A DNA stretch of 64,000 nt from UBA2943 sp946534895 (GCA_946534895.1 CAMNDE010000003.1:1-64000), one strand, 5' to 3'. Counted from the stretch's first letter, positions 15,703 through 25,126 are shown. The notes: a model not told the origin generated them from the sequence alone. A program made the numbers and translations.

Positions 15703-17631
15703 ATGATCCGCAGTGAAGCACTGGAAGACTACAAGCAGGCAGTCCGGCAGGGACAGAAATACTATCATGACTGCATTCTGCAGGGCACATTCCCGTATCC
15801 GCAGGTGCTGGATGAACTCATGGATGAGTCAGCCACAGCCGGTCGGGTGGAACTGGGCACCATGGACATTCCCATGGACCGGATTATCGGCACGCTGGCC
15901 GCGGGACGCAAGGCGGCCTTTGCGGGCAATTTCATGCCGCTGCTTGGTCTGGATTCCGAGTTTGCAGCAAAGTGGGTTGCACTCTGCTCAGCACATCTGG
16001 GGGAGACCGGTATTACCGATCCCATCACTGTGCTGGAATATATGGGCCGGTTCTATGTCCAGGAAGGGCACAAGCGCGTTTCCGTGCTGCGCTTCTTTGG
16101 CGCGCCCACCATCCGTGCCACAGTGACCCGCATTATTCCGGCATGGTCGGAAGACCCGGGCGTGAAGGCGTACTACGAATTCATGGATTTCTACAAGAAA
16201 AGCGAGCTGTATCACGTGTATTTCACAAAGCCCGGATGCTTTCCGAGACTGCAGGCGGCACTGGGATTTGAGCCGGACTACGTGTGGACAGAGCAGGACC
16301 GGATGGATTTTGTTTCCTTTTTCTGGGGCATCTCCGGACTGTTTTCTGGCCAGCTCGCCGGCATCCGCGGCCTGACGGTCAGTGAAGTGGTGCTTGCCTA
16401 TGTGGAAGTGTACAACTGGCGGGAAAACATTACCGAAGCGGAAAAGCGCAAGCGGCTGACGGCAATTCTGCCGGACCTGCGCTTCCTTGCGGACAATGAG
16501 CCCAGCAGCGTGTCCACGGAGCCGGAAAAGCAGGAGAAAAGCGCCATCAGCCGGCTGCTGGATGGCATGACCCGTTCCCAGCTGCGCATTGCGTTCATTC
16601 ATGCGTCCAGCCCTGAAACCAGCAGCTGGTCCAGGGGCCATGAGCAGGGCCGGCTGCATCTGGAAGAAGTGCTGGCGGGCCGGGTTCAGACCAGAAGCTA
16701 TGTGGCGGACATGGAAAATCCGGACGCTGTGATGCAGCAGGCCGTGACCGACGGCGCTCAGGTGCTCATGGCCACGGCGCCCACGCTCCTGGCGGCATCC
16801 CGGCGGATGGCTGCCCTGCACCCGCAGGTCAAGGTGCTGGTCTGCGCACTGTCCGTACCCTATGCCGGTATCCGTACGTATTACTCCCGAATCTATGAAG
16901 CCAAGTTCATTACCGGTGCCATTGCCGGCGCCATGTGGAACGGCGGGAATATCGGATACATCTCCAGATATCCCATTCTGGGCGAAGTGGCGGCAATCAA
17001 CGCCTTTGCGCTCGGCGTAAGAATGACAGCGCCGGATGTGAATGTGCATCTTGCGTGGTCGAGCATGGCGGGCGATCCGAAAAAGGAACTGGTGGAAAAG
17101 CGCTGCAGGATCATATCCGGTCAGGAAACCAATGTTATGGATACAGACCGGAAAGGTGCCGGCATGAGCATGATCCAGCAGCAGCCCAACGGGGAGTTCC
17201 TCCCGGTGGCGAGCGCGTGCTGGGACTGGGGAAGGCTGTATGAGCAGATGATCCAGAGCATGCTCAATGGTGCCTGGGATGTATCGGACCCCAGCCATTC
17301 GAGTGCGGTCAATTACTGGTGGGGCATGAACAGCGGCGTGATTGATGTGATCTATCCGGACACACTGCCCGCCGGTGTCAAGCAGCTGGCGGATATTCTG
17401 AAGAATGACCTCAAGAACGGCGCGATTCAGGTATTCCGCTGTGTCATGAAAGACCAGGAAGGACGGGTCCGCAATGACGGTGAGAAGTGGATGAATCCGG
17501 AAGACATCATGCGCATGAACTGGTTCCTGGACAGCGTGATCGGACGGATCCCGACGGTGGACGAGCTTATGCCGATGGCCAGGGAAACCACGAAACTGCT
17601 CGGTGTGGACATGAATGAAGACATGGCGTGA
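15703..17631 (+). CDS. ParB-like domain fused to BMP/PnrA-type ligand-binding domain (cytoplasmic)
   Basis: A 642-residue protein without signal peptide or lipobox. Residues about 45-150 resemble a ParB N-terminal-like module: VELGTMDIPMDRIIGTL, and DPITVLEYMGRFYVQEGHKR with the GHKR box. From about 290 there is a BMP/PnrA nucleoside-binding-type domain (RIAFIHAS, HEQGR, AKFITGAIAG, GNIGYISRYPILGEVAAIN). BMP proteins are normally exported lipoproteins of nucleoside ABC transporters; here the domain would be inside the cell, so it may sense a nucleoside or other ligand. AGGAGG site 8 bases upstream. Followed by a phosphoesterase after 14 bases. Confidence 0.75.
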   Translation: MIRSEALEDYKQAVRQGQKYYHDCILQGTFPYPQVLDELMDESATAGRVELGTMDIPMDRIIGTLAAGRKAAFAGNFMPLLGLDSEFAAKWVALCSAHLGETGITDPITVLEYMGRFYVQEGHKRVSVLRFFGAPTIRATVTRIIPAWSEDPGVKAYYEFMDFYKKSELYHVYFTKPGCFPRLQAALGFEPDYVWTEQDRMDFVSFFWGISGLFSGQLAGIRGLTVSEVVLAYVEVYNWRENITEAEKRKRLTAILPDLRFLADNEPSSVSTEPEKQEKSAISRLLDGMTRSQLRIAFIHASSPETSSWSRGHEQGRLHLEEVLAGRVQTRSYVADMENPDAVMQQAVTDGAQVLMATAPTLLAASRRMAALHPQVKVLVCALSVPYAGIRTYYSRIYEAKFITGAIAGAMWNGGNIGYISRYPILGEVAAINAFALGVRMTAPDVNVHLAWSSMAGDPKKELVEKRCRIISGQETNVMDTDRKGAGMSMIQQQPNGEFLPVASACWDWGRLYEQMIQSMLNGAWDVSDPSHSSAVNYWWGMNSGVIDVIYPDTLPAGVKQLADILKNDLKNGAIQVFRCVMKDQEGRVRNDGEKWMNPEDIMRMNWFLDSVIGRIPTVDELMPMARETTKLLGVDMNEDMA

Positions 17632-17645
17632 GAAAGGGCGGAACC

Positions 17646-18236
17646 ATGAAAATTCTTCTTGTATCGGACACCCCGTGCAAGGCGCTGTGGGATTATTATC
17701 AGCCGGGACGCCTGGAGGGAATTGATCTGATCATTTCCTGCGGGGATCTGAAGCGGCAGTACCTGGAGTTTCTGGTGACCATGAGCGGAAAGCCACTGCT
17801 GTATGTGCCGGGAAACCATGATACGGGGTATATCAGAGAGCCGCCGGAGGGCTGCAACTGCATTGACGGCGCTGTGGTCCGCGTGGGCGATCTGAGAATC
17901 ATGGGCCTGGGCGGGTGCCCCAATTACAACAATCAGCCCTTCCAGTATACAGAGGCGCAGATGAGCAAGCGCATCCGCAAGATGCGCCGGGCTCTGAAGC
18001 GCAGCGGCGGCGTGGACATGGTGATCACGCATGCGGCCATCAAGGGGCATGGGGATGCCGACGACTATGCGCACCGCGGGTTCGAGTGCTTCCTGGACCT
18101 TGTGGAGAAGTATCATCCAAAGTACTTTATCCACGGGCATGTGCACCAGAGCTACAACTGGAATATTCCCAGACAGCAGCAGCTGGGCGACACCACGATC
18201 ATCAATGCCTATGAACGGTTTGTTCTTGAAGTCTGA
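17646..18236 (+). CDS. Metallophosphoesterase with degenerate first motif
   Basis: A 196-residue calcineurin-like phosphoesterase. Metal motifs seen are ISCGDL, VPGNHD, ITHAA and HGHVH. The first motif, usually DxH, reads VSDTPCKALWD, so the first-site His is missing. I recall this variant in a clostridial subgroup, so it may be a subgroup property. The ATG at 17646 (MKILLVSD) matches the family start. It lies between the ParB/BMP fusion and a secreted peptidase with 14- and 19-base gaps, suggesting one operon. Substrate unknown. Confidence 0.85.
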   Translation: MKILLVSDTPCKALWDYYQPGRLEGIDLIISCGDLKRQYLEFLVTMSGKPLLYVPGNHDTGYIREPPEGCNCIDGAVVRVGDLRIMGLGGCPNYNNQPFQYTEAQMSKRIRKMRRALKRSGGVDMVITHAAIKGHGDADDYAHRGFECFLDLVEKYHPKYFIHGHVHQSYNWNIPRQQQLGDTTIINAYERFVLEV

Positions 18237-18255
18237 TTTCCGGGGAGGGATCTGA

Positions 18256-20076
18256 ATGAAGTGCCGGTCGGCAGTTCTGCTGATGCTTCTTCTGCTTCTG
18301 TGCGCGGCACTGGCGCTGGGCGAGAGTGCCCGGGTGGCCACGCCCGGCGGAAAGCTGAATGTGCGCCGGGAAATGGATGAAAAGAGCCGGATTGCATTGT
18401 ATGTGCCCAATGGCAGCATTGTGGACGTGGAGGAAATCGGGGACGAGTGGACCCGGATTGCCTATAAGGGGAAAAGCGGATACGCCAAGACAGACTATCT
18501 CCTGCTCATGCGCGACATGGTGGGCAGAATGCTGTATCCGGATGCCGGAACGGTGCTGATTCTCGAGTCCCCGGAGGAAGGGGCGCCTCTGGCCGGTCTG
18601 TGCCCGGCATGGGAAAAGGCGGAAATTCTTGCCTATGACAGTCCCTGGGTGAAGGTGCGCTGCATCGGTGAGACGGGCGGGAACGCGGAAGGCTACGCCC
18701 TGGCGGAAGCGTTCTCACGGCAGAATGCGGAAACCGCCCCGGTTCCGGAGTATCTTACCCTGAAGGCCAGAGCGGTGCAGGATACGGAAATGTACCACGA
18801 CTCCGGGAAGAAGCATGTCTCCGGAAGCCTGAAGGCGGGTACGGAAGTCCTTGTGACGGAAGTGGAAGAAACGGTATGCCTCGTCACGGGCGGGGCGTGC
18901 GGGTACGTGGACTGCGCATCCCTGCAGCTGCTGAGCATCGATGAGGAGGAAAGCCTGATCACATCCGAAGCGGTGACGGCGCTGGATACGGCAGAAAGCT
19001 ACCTGGGCAAGAAATACAAGAACTTTCAGAAGGAAGAACTCTACGGGATTGTGAAGGAACACGAGAGCGGGTATGTCTGCATGTTCCTGAACCTTTCGGA
19101 CCGCCTGCGGTACGTGGTGCTGATGTCCGAAAAGGGGAAGGCTCTGATGACGGCACGCTATCCGCAGTTTGCGGACCCGGTGGAGGAACGCCTTCCAGAG
19201 GGTGAAATGCATGTACATGCGGAACCGGCTGTTCTGAAGGTGGGCGAAGTGCTGGATGTCACGGTGGAAGCCTGGACGGACAGCATTTCCTATACACTCA
19301 AGCATGAGGATGAGGAACTCTTCTCCACCGGCTGGGTCACGCACGGAAAGGCAAGCTACCGGCCGAGGGAAGAAGGCGCCTATGAGCTGACGGTGCAGGC
19401 CCGGGATGATCAGGGCCTGGAGCGCACGGAAACGGTGGTGTTCCAGGTGCAGGGGAGCGCATCCACGGTGCCATCGGAAACCCTGATCTATTCCCAGAAG
19501 GACGGCTGGTGGGGTGACAAGGCCTACCGGAAGAGTGACCTGGAGCAGTCCGGATGCGCCATATTCGCGCTGGCCCATATTCTGAACCGCATGGGGATCA
19601 CCGGTCACGAGACACTGCCGGAGGAACTGGCGGTGACCTATGCACTGTGCCTCACGGTGGACGGAACCAATAACGGGCGGCTGATCCGGGAAGCGGCGGA
19701 ACAGTTCGGGTTCACCACGCAGAATAACCTGGTGAAGGACAAGAAGGAAATCCGCAACATGCTGGAAGACGGCGACCTGTTCACCTTTTCCATCTGCCGC
19801 GGGCATATCGCCATGGTGGCGGGCCTCAGTGAGGATGGGAGCATGGTCCGGGTGGTGGACTCAGCCCCGCTGGCAACCTTCGAGCGGATCAGGAACGCGG
19901 AGATGTACCGTCAGACCCGCAGCGGGAGATACATGCCGGTGCGCAGTCTGGATGATTTCCCGGAGAGCCGCTGGTACATGGAACTGAATGAATACGGCGG
20001 ACTGGAATACTATCTGACCCTGGACTATGTGGCCCGGCGCGGCGTGCGCCTGGTACGGCCGGCGGCAGAAGAATAA
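18256..20076 (+). CDS. Secreted SH3b-domain protein with C39-like cysteine peptidase domain
   Basis: A 606-residue exported protein with a signal peptide (1-22). Residues about 23-85 form a bacterial SH3 domain (LNVRREMDEKSRI, SGYAKTDYL), and two further SH3b-like segments follow (about 86-150 and 165-225). An Ig-like stretch covers about 315-400. The C-terminal domain (410-606) resembles peptidase C39: Cys434 in SGCAIFALAHIL, His517 in CRGHIAMVAG and Asp535 in VVDSAP. SH3b domains usually bind cell wall, so wall-associated proteolysis is likely. It is the last gene of the BMP/phosphoesterase operon and ends at a terminator. Confidence 0.8.
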   Translation: MKCRSAVLLMLLLLLCAALALGESARVATPGGKLNVRREMDEKSRIALYVPNGSIVDVEEIGDEWTRIAYKGKSGYAKTDYLLLMRDMVGRMLYPDAGTVLILESPEEGAPLAGLCPAWEKAEILAYDSPWVKVRCIGETGGNAEGYALAEAFSRQNAETAPVPEYLTLKARAVQDTEMYHDSGKKHVSGSLKAGTEVLVTEVEETVCLVTGGACGYVDCASLQLLSIDEEESLITSEAVTALDTAESYLGKKYKNFQKEELYGIVKEHESGYVCMFLNLSDRLRYVVLMSEKGKALMTARYPQFADPVEERLPEGEMHVHAEPAVLKVGEVLDVTVEAWTDSISYTLKHEDEELFSTGWVTHGKASYRPREEGAYELTVQARDDQGLERTETVVFQVQGSASTVPSETLIYSQKDGWWGDKAYRKSDLEQSGCAIFALAHILNRMGITGHETLPEELAVTYALCLTVDGTNNGRLIREAAEQFGFTTQNNLVKDKKEIRNMLEDGDLFTFSICRGHIAMVAGLSEDGSMVRVVDSAPLATFERIRNAEMYRQTRSGRYMPVRSLDDFPESRWYMELNEYGGLEYYLTLDYVARRGVRLVRPAAEE

Positions 20077-20089
20077 AAAACGGCAAGCA

Positions 20090-20120
20090 AAAAGAGGATG
20101 GCCAGCGGCCATCCTCTTTT
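20090..20120. terminator. Bidirectional terminator between peptidase gene and hndD
   Basis: A 14-base perfect stem (AAAAGAGGATGGCC and complement), AGC loop and T-tract, between convergent genes. Confidence 0.92.
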
Positions 20121-20130
20121 GACTTGAGCA

Positions 20131-21879
20131 TTACTTGTTGTAGAGTTCGCGTGCCTTGTAGTGGGTGTGGAGCAGCTCGTGGGCCTTGTGGCTGCCGGGC
20201 TTGTCCAGATAATCTGCATACAGCTGCTTGAGCTCTTCATTTTCATGGCTCTTGCGCAGGGGCTTTTCACGATCCTCGCCATACAGCGCCTTGGCGCGCT
20301 CCACGCGGATATCGCAGTCCATCTTCACGGAAGCGGGAACGATGGGCTGACCGCCGCCGTTGACACAGCCGCCGGGGCAGGCCATGATTTCGATGAAGGC
20401 GTAGGGCTTCTCACCCTGCTTCACGCGCTTGAGCAGCTCAGTGGCATTGCCGGTTCCGCTGGCAACAGCCACCAGGACTTCCTTGCCGTCGAGGTTGATG
20501 GAAGCTTCCTTGATGCCTTCCACGCCACGGACCTGATGGAATTCCACATCTTCCAGCGTCTTGCCGGTGATGGTCTCATAAGCGGTACGCAGAGCAGCTT
20601 CCATAACGCCGCCGGTGGCACCGAAGATGACGCCGGCACCGGTGGACTCGCCGCACAGGCTGTCGAAGTCAGAATCCGGCAGATTCACGAAATCAATACC
20701 GGCCTGCTTGATCATGCGGGCAAGCTCGCGGGTGGTGATGACGGCATCCACGTCGGCCATGCCGTCGTGACCCAGCTCGGGACGGTCAGCTTCGAACTTC
20801 TTGGCCGTGCAGGGCATGACGGAAACGACCGCGATGGTCTTGGGATCGATATTGTTCTTCTCTGCATAGTAGGACTTGATGATGGCGCCCAGCATTTCGT
20901 GCGGGGACTTGCAGGAAGACAGGTTGGGCAGGAACTCGGGATGATAGGTCTCGCAGTACTTGATCCAGCCGGGAGAGCAGGAGGTCATCATGGGCAGCAC
21001 GCCGCCGTTGGTGATGCGCTCAACCAGTTCGTTGGCTTCCTCAACAATGGTGAGATCTGCGCCGAAGTCGGTGTCAAACACGCGGTCAAAGCCCAGACGA
21101 TGCAGGGCAGTGGCCATCTTGCCGGTCACGCTGGTGCCCATGGGCAGGCCGAATTCCTCGCCCAGAGCGGCACGCACGGCGGGAGCGGGCTGCACCACAA
21201 CATGCTTGGTGGGATCGTTGATGAGGTCCCAGACCTTCTTGGTCTCGTCCTTCTCATACAGAGCGCCAACAGGGCAGTTGACAATGCACTGTCCGCAGTT
21301 GATGCAGCTCATTTCGCTGAGCTTCATCTCCCAGGGGCTTTCGATGGCTGTCTTGAAGCCGCGGTTCACGGGTCCGATGACGCCCACGTTCTGGATCTTG
21401 GAGCAGACAGAGACGCAGCGGCGGCACAGAATGCACTTGTTGTTGTCGCGGACAATGGAGGGAGACAGATCATCGATGGTGTAGTTGTTGCGGACGCCTT
21501 CGTAGGCATCTTCTGCTTCCACGCCCAGCTCAAGGCACAGCTTCTGCAGTTCGCAGTTCTGGCTGCGGATGCAGGAGAGGCACTTCTTCTGATGGGTGGA
21601 AAGGGTGAGCTTCAGGATGTTCTGGCGATACTTGCGGATCTGGGGCGTGTTGGTCTTGACCACCATGCCGTCGGCCGCAGGCAGCACGCAGGCAGCCTGG
21701 AGGGAACGGGCGCCGGAGTCCACCACGCACATGCGGCAGGCACCGAGCTCGTTGATATCCTTAAGGAAACAGAGGGTGGGAATACGGATGCCGACCTGCT
21801 TGGCAGCCTCCAGAACCGTAGTGCCCTGGGGGACCTGAACCTGCACGCCGTCGATGGTAAGGCTGATTAATTTCTCCAT
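20131..21879 (-). CDS. hndD: Bifurcating [FeFe]-hydrogenase catalytic subunit
   Basis: Makes H2 from electrons delivered by NADH and ferredoxin. The 582 residues contain an N-terminal 2Fe-2S domain (Cys37, 48, 51, 64), a His-Cys3 cluster (His96, Cys100, 103, 109), two 4Fe-4S motifs (about 149-203) and the H-cluster domain. Its loops read TSCSPGW, MPCTAKKFE and EIMACPGGCVNGGGQP, followed by the small-subunit-like tail. L1 has one Cys where many enzymes have two. The order hndA, GHKL gene, hndB, hndC, hndD matches NAD(P)-linked clostridial enzymes. It is last in the operon, 20 bases after hndC. Confidence 0.95.
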   Translation of the reverse strand: MEKLISLTIDGVQVQVPQGTTVLEAAKQVGIRIPTLCFLKDINELGACRMCVVDSGARSLQAACVLPAADGMVVKTNTPQIRKYRQNILKLTLSTHQKKCLSCIRSQNCELQKLCLELGVEAEDAYEGVRNNYTIDDLSPSIVRDNNKCILCRRCVSVCSKIQNVGVIGPVNRGFKTAIESPWEMKLSEMSCINCGQCIVNCPVGALYEKDETKKVWDLINDPTKHVVVQPAPAVRAALGEEFGLPMGTSVTGKMATALHRLGFDRVFDTDFGADLTIVEEANELVERITNGGVLPMMTSCSPGWIKYCETYHPEFLPNLSSCKSPHEMLGAIIKSYYAEKNNIDPKTIAVVSVMPCTAKKFEADRPELGHDGMADVDAVITTRELARMIKQAGIDFVNLPDSDFDSLCGESTGAGVIFGATGGVMEAALRTAYETITGKTLEDVEFHQVRGVEGIKEASINLDGKEVLVAVASGTGNATELLKRVKQGEKPYAFIEIMACPGGCVNGGGQPIVPASVKMDCDIRVERAKALYGEDREKPLRKSHENEELKQLYADYLDKPGSHKAHELLHTHYKARELYNK

Positions 21880-21899
21880 GATTCAATCCTCCAGCACAC

Positions 21900-23696
21900 T
21901 CAAACTTTGATGATCGCGCCGAAGCGGCATTTCTCCATACATGCGCCGCACTTCAGGCACTTGTTCGGATCAATCTTATGCTGCTTCTTGACTTCGCCGG
22001 TAATGGCTTCGCCGGGGCAGACGCGCGCGCAGGCCGTGCAGCCGCGGCACTTGTCGGTGATGACATACTGCAGAAGCGCCTGGCAGTGATGAGCGGGGCA
22101 CTTCTTGTCGCGGATGTGGGCGACATATTCATCGCGGAAGAATTTGAGCGTGGAGAGAACCGGGTTCGGGGCAGTCTGGCCCAGGCCGCACAGAGCCGTG
22201 GACTTGATGGTCTCAGCCAGCTCTTCCAGCTTTTCGATATCGCCTTCCTGGCCCTGGCCCTTGACAATGCGGTTCAGGATCTCCAGCATGCGCTTGGTGC
22301 CTACACGGCAGGGAGTGCACTTGCCGCAGCTCTCGTCCACGATGAAGTCCAGATAGAAGCGGGCGATATCCACCATGCAGTTGTCTTCGTCCATGACGAT
22401 CATACCGCCGGAGCCCATCATGGAACCGGCCTGGATGAGGTTGTCATAGTCCACGGGGGTATCCAGCAGGCTCTCAGGCAGACATCCGCCGGAAGGACCA
22501 CCGGTCTGGACGGCCTTGAACTTCTTGCCGTTGGGGCAGCCGCCGCCGACTTCGTAAATGATGGTGCGCAGGGTGGTGCCCATGGGAACTTCCACAAGAC
22601 CGGTGTTGTTGATCTTGCCGCCCAGAGCGAACACCTTGGTGCCCTTGGACTTTTCGGTACCCATGGAGGCATACCAGTCAGCGCCGTGGAGGATGATCTG
22701 CGCCACGTTGGCGTAGGTTTCCACGTTGTTGAGCATGGTGGGCTTGCCGAACAGACCCTTCACAGCCGGGAACGGAGGACGGGTGGTGGGCTCGCCGCGC
22801 TTGCCTTCGATGGAGTGCATGAGAGCGGTTTCCTCGCCGCAGACGAAAGCGCCGGCGCCGAGACGGACAAACAGGTTGAAGTTGAAGCCGGTCTCAAAGA
22901 TGTTCTCGCCCAGGAGGCCGTAGTCTCTGGCCTGCTGGATGGCGATGTTCAGACGCTTGACGGCGATGGGGTACTCAGCGCGGACATAGATGTAGCCTTC
23001 GCTGGCACCGATGGCATAGCCGGCAATGGCCATGGCCTCGATGATGGCATGGGGATCGCCTTCGAGGATGGAACGGTCCATGAAAGCACCCGGGTCGCCT
23101 TCGTCAGCATTGCAGGCCACATACTTCTGGTCGCTGACAGAGTTGTAGGTGAACTTCCACTTCAGGCCGGTGGGGAATCCGCCGCCGCCGCGGCCGCGCA
23201 GACCGGACTTGAGGATTTCATCAATGACTTCCTCACGGGTCATGGTGGTCAGCGCCTTTTCCAGAGCACGGTAGCCGTCCATGGCCAGGTATTCATCAAT
23301 GTTCTCAGGATCGATCACGCCGCAGTTGCGCAGGGCAATACGGTGCTGATGCTTGTAGAAGTTGATGTCTTCCAGAGCCTTGTTGGCATTCTGCTCATGA
23401 GTGGCATGGTCGGTGTACACGAGATGCTCAACCTTGCGGCCCTTGAGCAGGTGCTCGCTGACGATCTCGTCCACATTTTCCGGCTTGACGCGGCTGTAGA
23501 AGGTGCCGTCCGGGTACACGATAACCACAGGGCCGGCTTCGCACAGACCGAAGCAACCGGTGCGGATGACCTTGACTTCATGGTCCAGGCCGTTTTCCGC
23601 AATCTTTTCATTAAACCGTTCGATCAGGGTTGCAGAACCGGAAGATGAGCAGCCGGTGCCACCGCAGACCAGAACGTGCGCGCGAAAAATATCCAT
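21900..23696 (-). CDS. hndC: Hydrogenase NAD(P)H-oxidising flavoprotein subunit (NuoF-like)
   Basis: A 598-residue subunit that carries FMN and is the likely bifurcation or hydride site. The N-terminal 120 residues are a thioredoxin-fold 2Fe-2S domain (VCGGTGCSSSGS, GCFGLCEAG). The NuoF core has GLRGRGGGGFPTGLKW for FMN/NADH, GAFVCGEETAL, and the 4Fe-4S motif ESCGKCTPCRVG. The C-terminus adds two 4Fe-4S ferredoxin motifs (DKCRGCTACARVCP, NKCLKCGACMEKC). Spacing to hndB and hndD is 16 and 20 bases. Confidence 0.95.
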   Translation of the reverse strand: MDIFRAHVLVCGGTGCSSSGSATLIERFNEKIAENGLDHEVKVIRTGCFGLCEAGPVVIVYPDGTFYSRVKPENVDEIVSEHLLKGRKVEHLVYTDHATHEQNANKALEDINFYKHQHRIALRNCGVIDPENIDEYLAMDGYRALEKALTTMTREEVIDEILKSGLRGRGGGGFPTGLKWKFTYNSVSDQKYVACNADEGDPGAFMDRSILEGDPHAIIEAMAIAGYAIGASEGYIYVRAEYPIAVKRLNIAIQQARDYGLLGENIFETGFNFNLFVRLGAGAFVCGEETALMHSIEGKRGEPTTRPPFPAVKGLFGKPTMLNNVETYANVAQIILHGADWYASMGTEKSKGTKVFALGGKINNTGLVEVPMGTTLRTIIYEVGGGCPNGKKFKAVQTGGPSGGCLPESLLDTPVDYDNLIQAGSMMGSGGMIVMDEDNCMVDIARFYLDFIVDESCGKCTPCRVGTKRMLEILNRIVKGQGQEGDIEKLEELAETIKSTALCGLGQTAPNPVLSTLKFFRDEYVAHIRDKKCPAHHCQALLQYVITDKCRGCTACARVCPGEAITGEVKKQHKIDPNKCLKCGACMEKCRFGAIIKV

Positions 23697-23712
23697 GACT
23701 TACCTCCTCCGA

Positions 23713-24090
23713 TCAGTTGGCTTCAGCAGCCCCGATGGTGTATTCCTGTACCGGGCGTCCGTTCACAATGTGTTCGGCCACAATACGCGGGACCATTTCC
23801 GGCTTCACATGCACATAGGTAACTTTTTCCTGTCCGGGGACATACACGTCCACCATGGGCTCGAGACGGCACATGCCGACGCAGCCGGTCTGGGAGACGG
23901 TAACATGGTTCAGCTGCCGCTTGGCAACTTCATCCACAAAGGAAAGCATGACAGGACGGGCACCGGCGGCGATTCCGCAGGTGGCCATGCCGATGACAAC
24001 ACGGGTGGTGTCGTTCTTGTCTTCTTTTCTCAGATTGATCTTGGACAGCGTCGCCTTGCGGATCGCTTCCAGTTCAGCCAATGATTTCAT
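23713..24090 (-). CDS. hndB: Hydrogenase-associated 2Fe-2S thioredoxin-fold protein
   Basis: A 125-residue small subunit of the HndB type. Cysteines in MATCGIAAG and QTGCVGMCRLEP give a 2Fe-2S site in a thioredoxin-like fold. It probably transfers electrons between the NuoE/NuoF-like subunits and the catalytic subunit. The start overlaps the stop of the upstream GHKL gene by four bases. Confidence 0.92.
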   Translation of the reverse strand: MKSLAELEAIRKATLSKINLRKEDKNDTTRVVIGMATCGIAAGARPVMLSFVDEVAKRQLNHVTVSQTGCVGMCRLEPMVDVYVPGQEKVTYVHVKPEMVPRIVAEHIVNGRPVQEYTIGAAEAN

Positions 24091-24641
24091 CGCATGATTC
24101 CTCCCAAAATCGGTTCTAACTCTTCATGAATCGAATCCTGGATCCACTGGATGACTTCCGGTTCTGCCAGGGATACGCCTTCAAGTGCCTGACGGACTTC
24201 CACGGTGGAAAAGTTCATCTCGCCGCCGTCGGACCGGCAGGTGAGGGTGAACTCGGGAGCGTCCGGATTCCCCATGATCAGAGTGGCCATGGTGGAACCG
24301 AGATCGCCCAGGGGCAGGCAGTCAATGGAATCCGTATGCCAGTACGCCGTAATGGTTGTACCGGCGCCTTCCTTACTGTCAATCTTCACGCTTCCGCCGC
24401 TGAGGGTGGTGTTCTGCATCAGCAGCGGAATGCCCAGCCCGATTTTCCGGGTGGTGCGGGTGGTGACAAAAGGATTGGTTACCTGTTCCACAAACTCGGG
24501 ACTCATGCCGCAGCCGTCATCCCGGACCTGCATCTCCAGCACCCCGTCACTGGCGAGGGCAAAGGAGATATCCACTTCCGTGGCGCCTGCGCGTACGCTG
24601 TTCTGAACAATGTCCAGCAGGTGCAGGGCTATTTCTTTCAT
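24087..24641 (-). CDS. GHKL-type ATPase within the hydrogenase operon
   Basis: A 184-residue protein consisting of a histidine-kinase-like ATPase domain with no sensor or phospho-acceptor region. The N box (DIVQNSVRAGATEVDI), G1 (VRDDGCGM), G2 (KIGLGIPLLMQ) and GAGTTITAYW are intact, so ATP binding is expected. About 65 residues follow the ATPase domain and are unrecognised. It overlaps both neighbours (hndA and hndB) by four bases, so it is made in step with hydrogenase subunits. A regulatory kinase or assembly factor are both possible. Confidence 0.85.
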   Translation of the reverse strand: MKEIALHLLDIVQNSVRAGATEVDISFALASDGVLEMQVRDDGCGMSPEFVEQVTNPFVTTRTTRKIGLGIPLLMQNTTLSGGSVKIDSKEGAGTTITAYWHTDSIDCLPLGDLGSTMATLIMGNPDAPEFTLTCRSDGGEMNFSTVEVRQALEGVSLAEPEVIQWIQDSIHEELEPILGGIMR

Positions 24642-25126
24642 GCTTCAGCCTCTCCGGCTGCCTGATACTTGGCGATGATGCCGGGAACCTGATCCGGAGT
24701 CAGACGCCCGTACACTTCACCGTTGATCATCATGACGGGTGCGAGACCGCAGGCGCCGAGGCAGCGGGTAGCTTCCAGCGTGAACTTTCCGTCGGGGGTG
24801 GTGCCGCCCACGGGAATCTTCAGTACTTCGCTGAGCTTGTCCAGGACGCCCTGGCTGCCCTTGACGTAGCAGGCGGTGCCCAGACATACGCTGATGAGAT
24901 ATTCTCCCTTGGGATGCAGAGAGAACTGGGAATAGAACGTTGCTACCCCGTATACTTCACTGAGAGTGACGCCAAGCCCTTCTGCGATCACCTTCTGCAC
25001 GTCCTCAGACACGCAGCCGAAGATCCCCTGGGCTCCCTGAAGCACGGGCATCAGGGCACCGGGCTGATCCTTGTGACTCTCAATCAAGGCCTTGAGCTGT
25101 TCAAACTTCTCGTTGGAGCCTTCCAT
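24638..25126 (-). CDS. hndA: Hydrogenase NuoE-like 2Fe-2S subunit
   Basis: First gene of the hydrogenase operon, 162 residues. The NuoE family is shown by EVYGVATFYSQFSLHP, CLGTACYVKGS, and EATRCLGACGLAPVMMING, giving four Cys ligands for a 2Fe-2S cluster. It works with hndC in electron exchange with NAD(P)H. AAGGAGG upstream is preceded by a leader with a 7-base-pair hairpin and an extended -10 promoter. Confidence 0.95.
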   Translation of the reverse strand: MEGSNEKFEQLKALIESHKDQPGALMPVLQGAQGIFGCVSEDVQKVIAEGLGVTLSEVYGVATFYSQFSLHPKGEYLISVCLGTACYVKGSQGVLDKLSEVLKIPVGGTTPDGKFTLEATRCLGACGLAPVMMINGEVYGRLTPDQVPGIIAKYQAAGEAEA

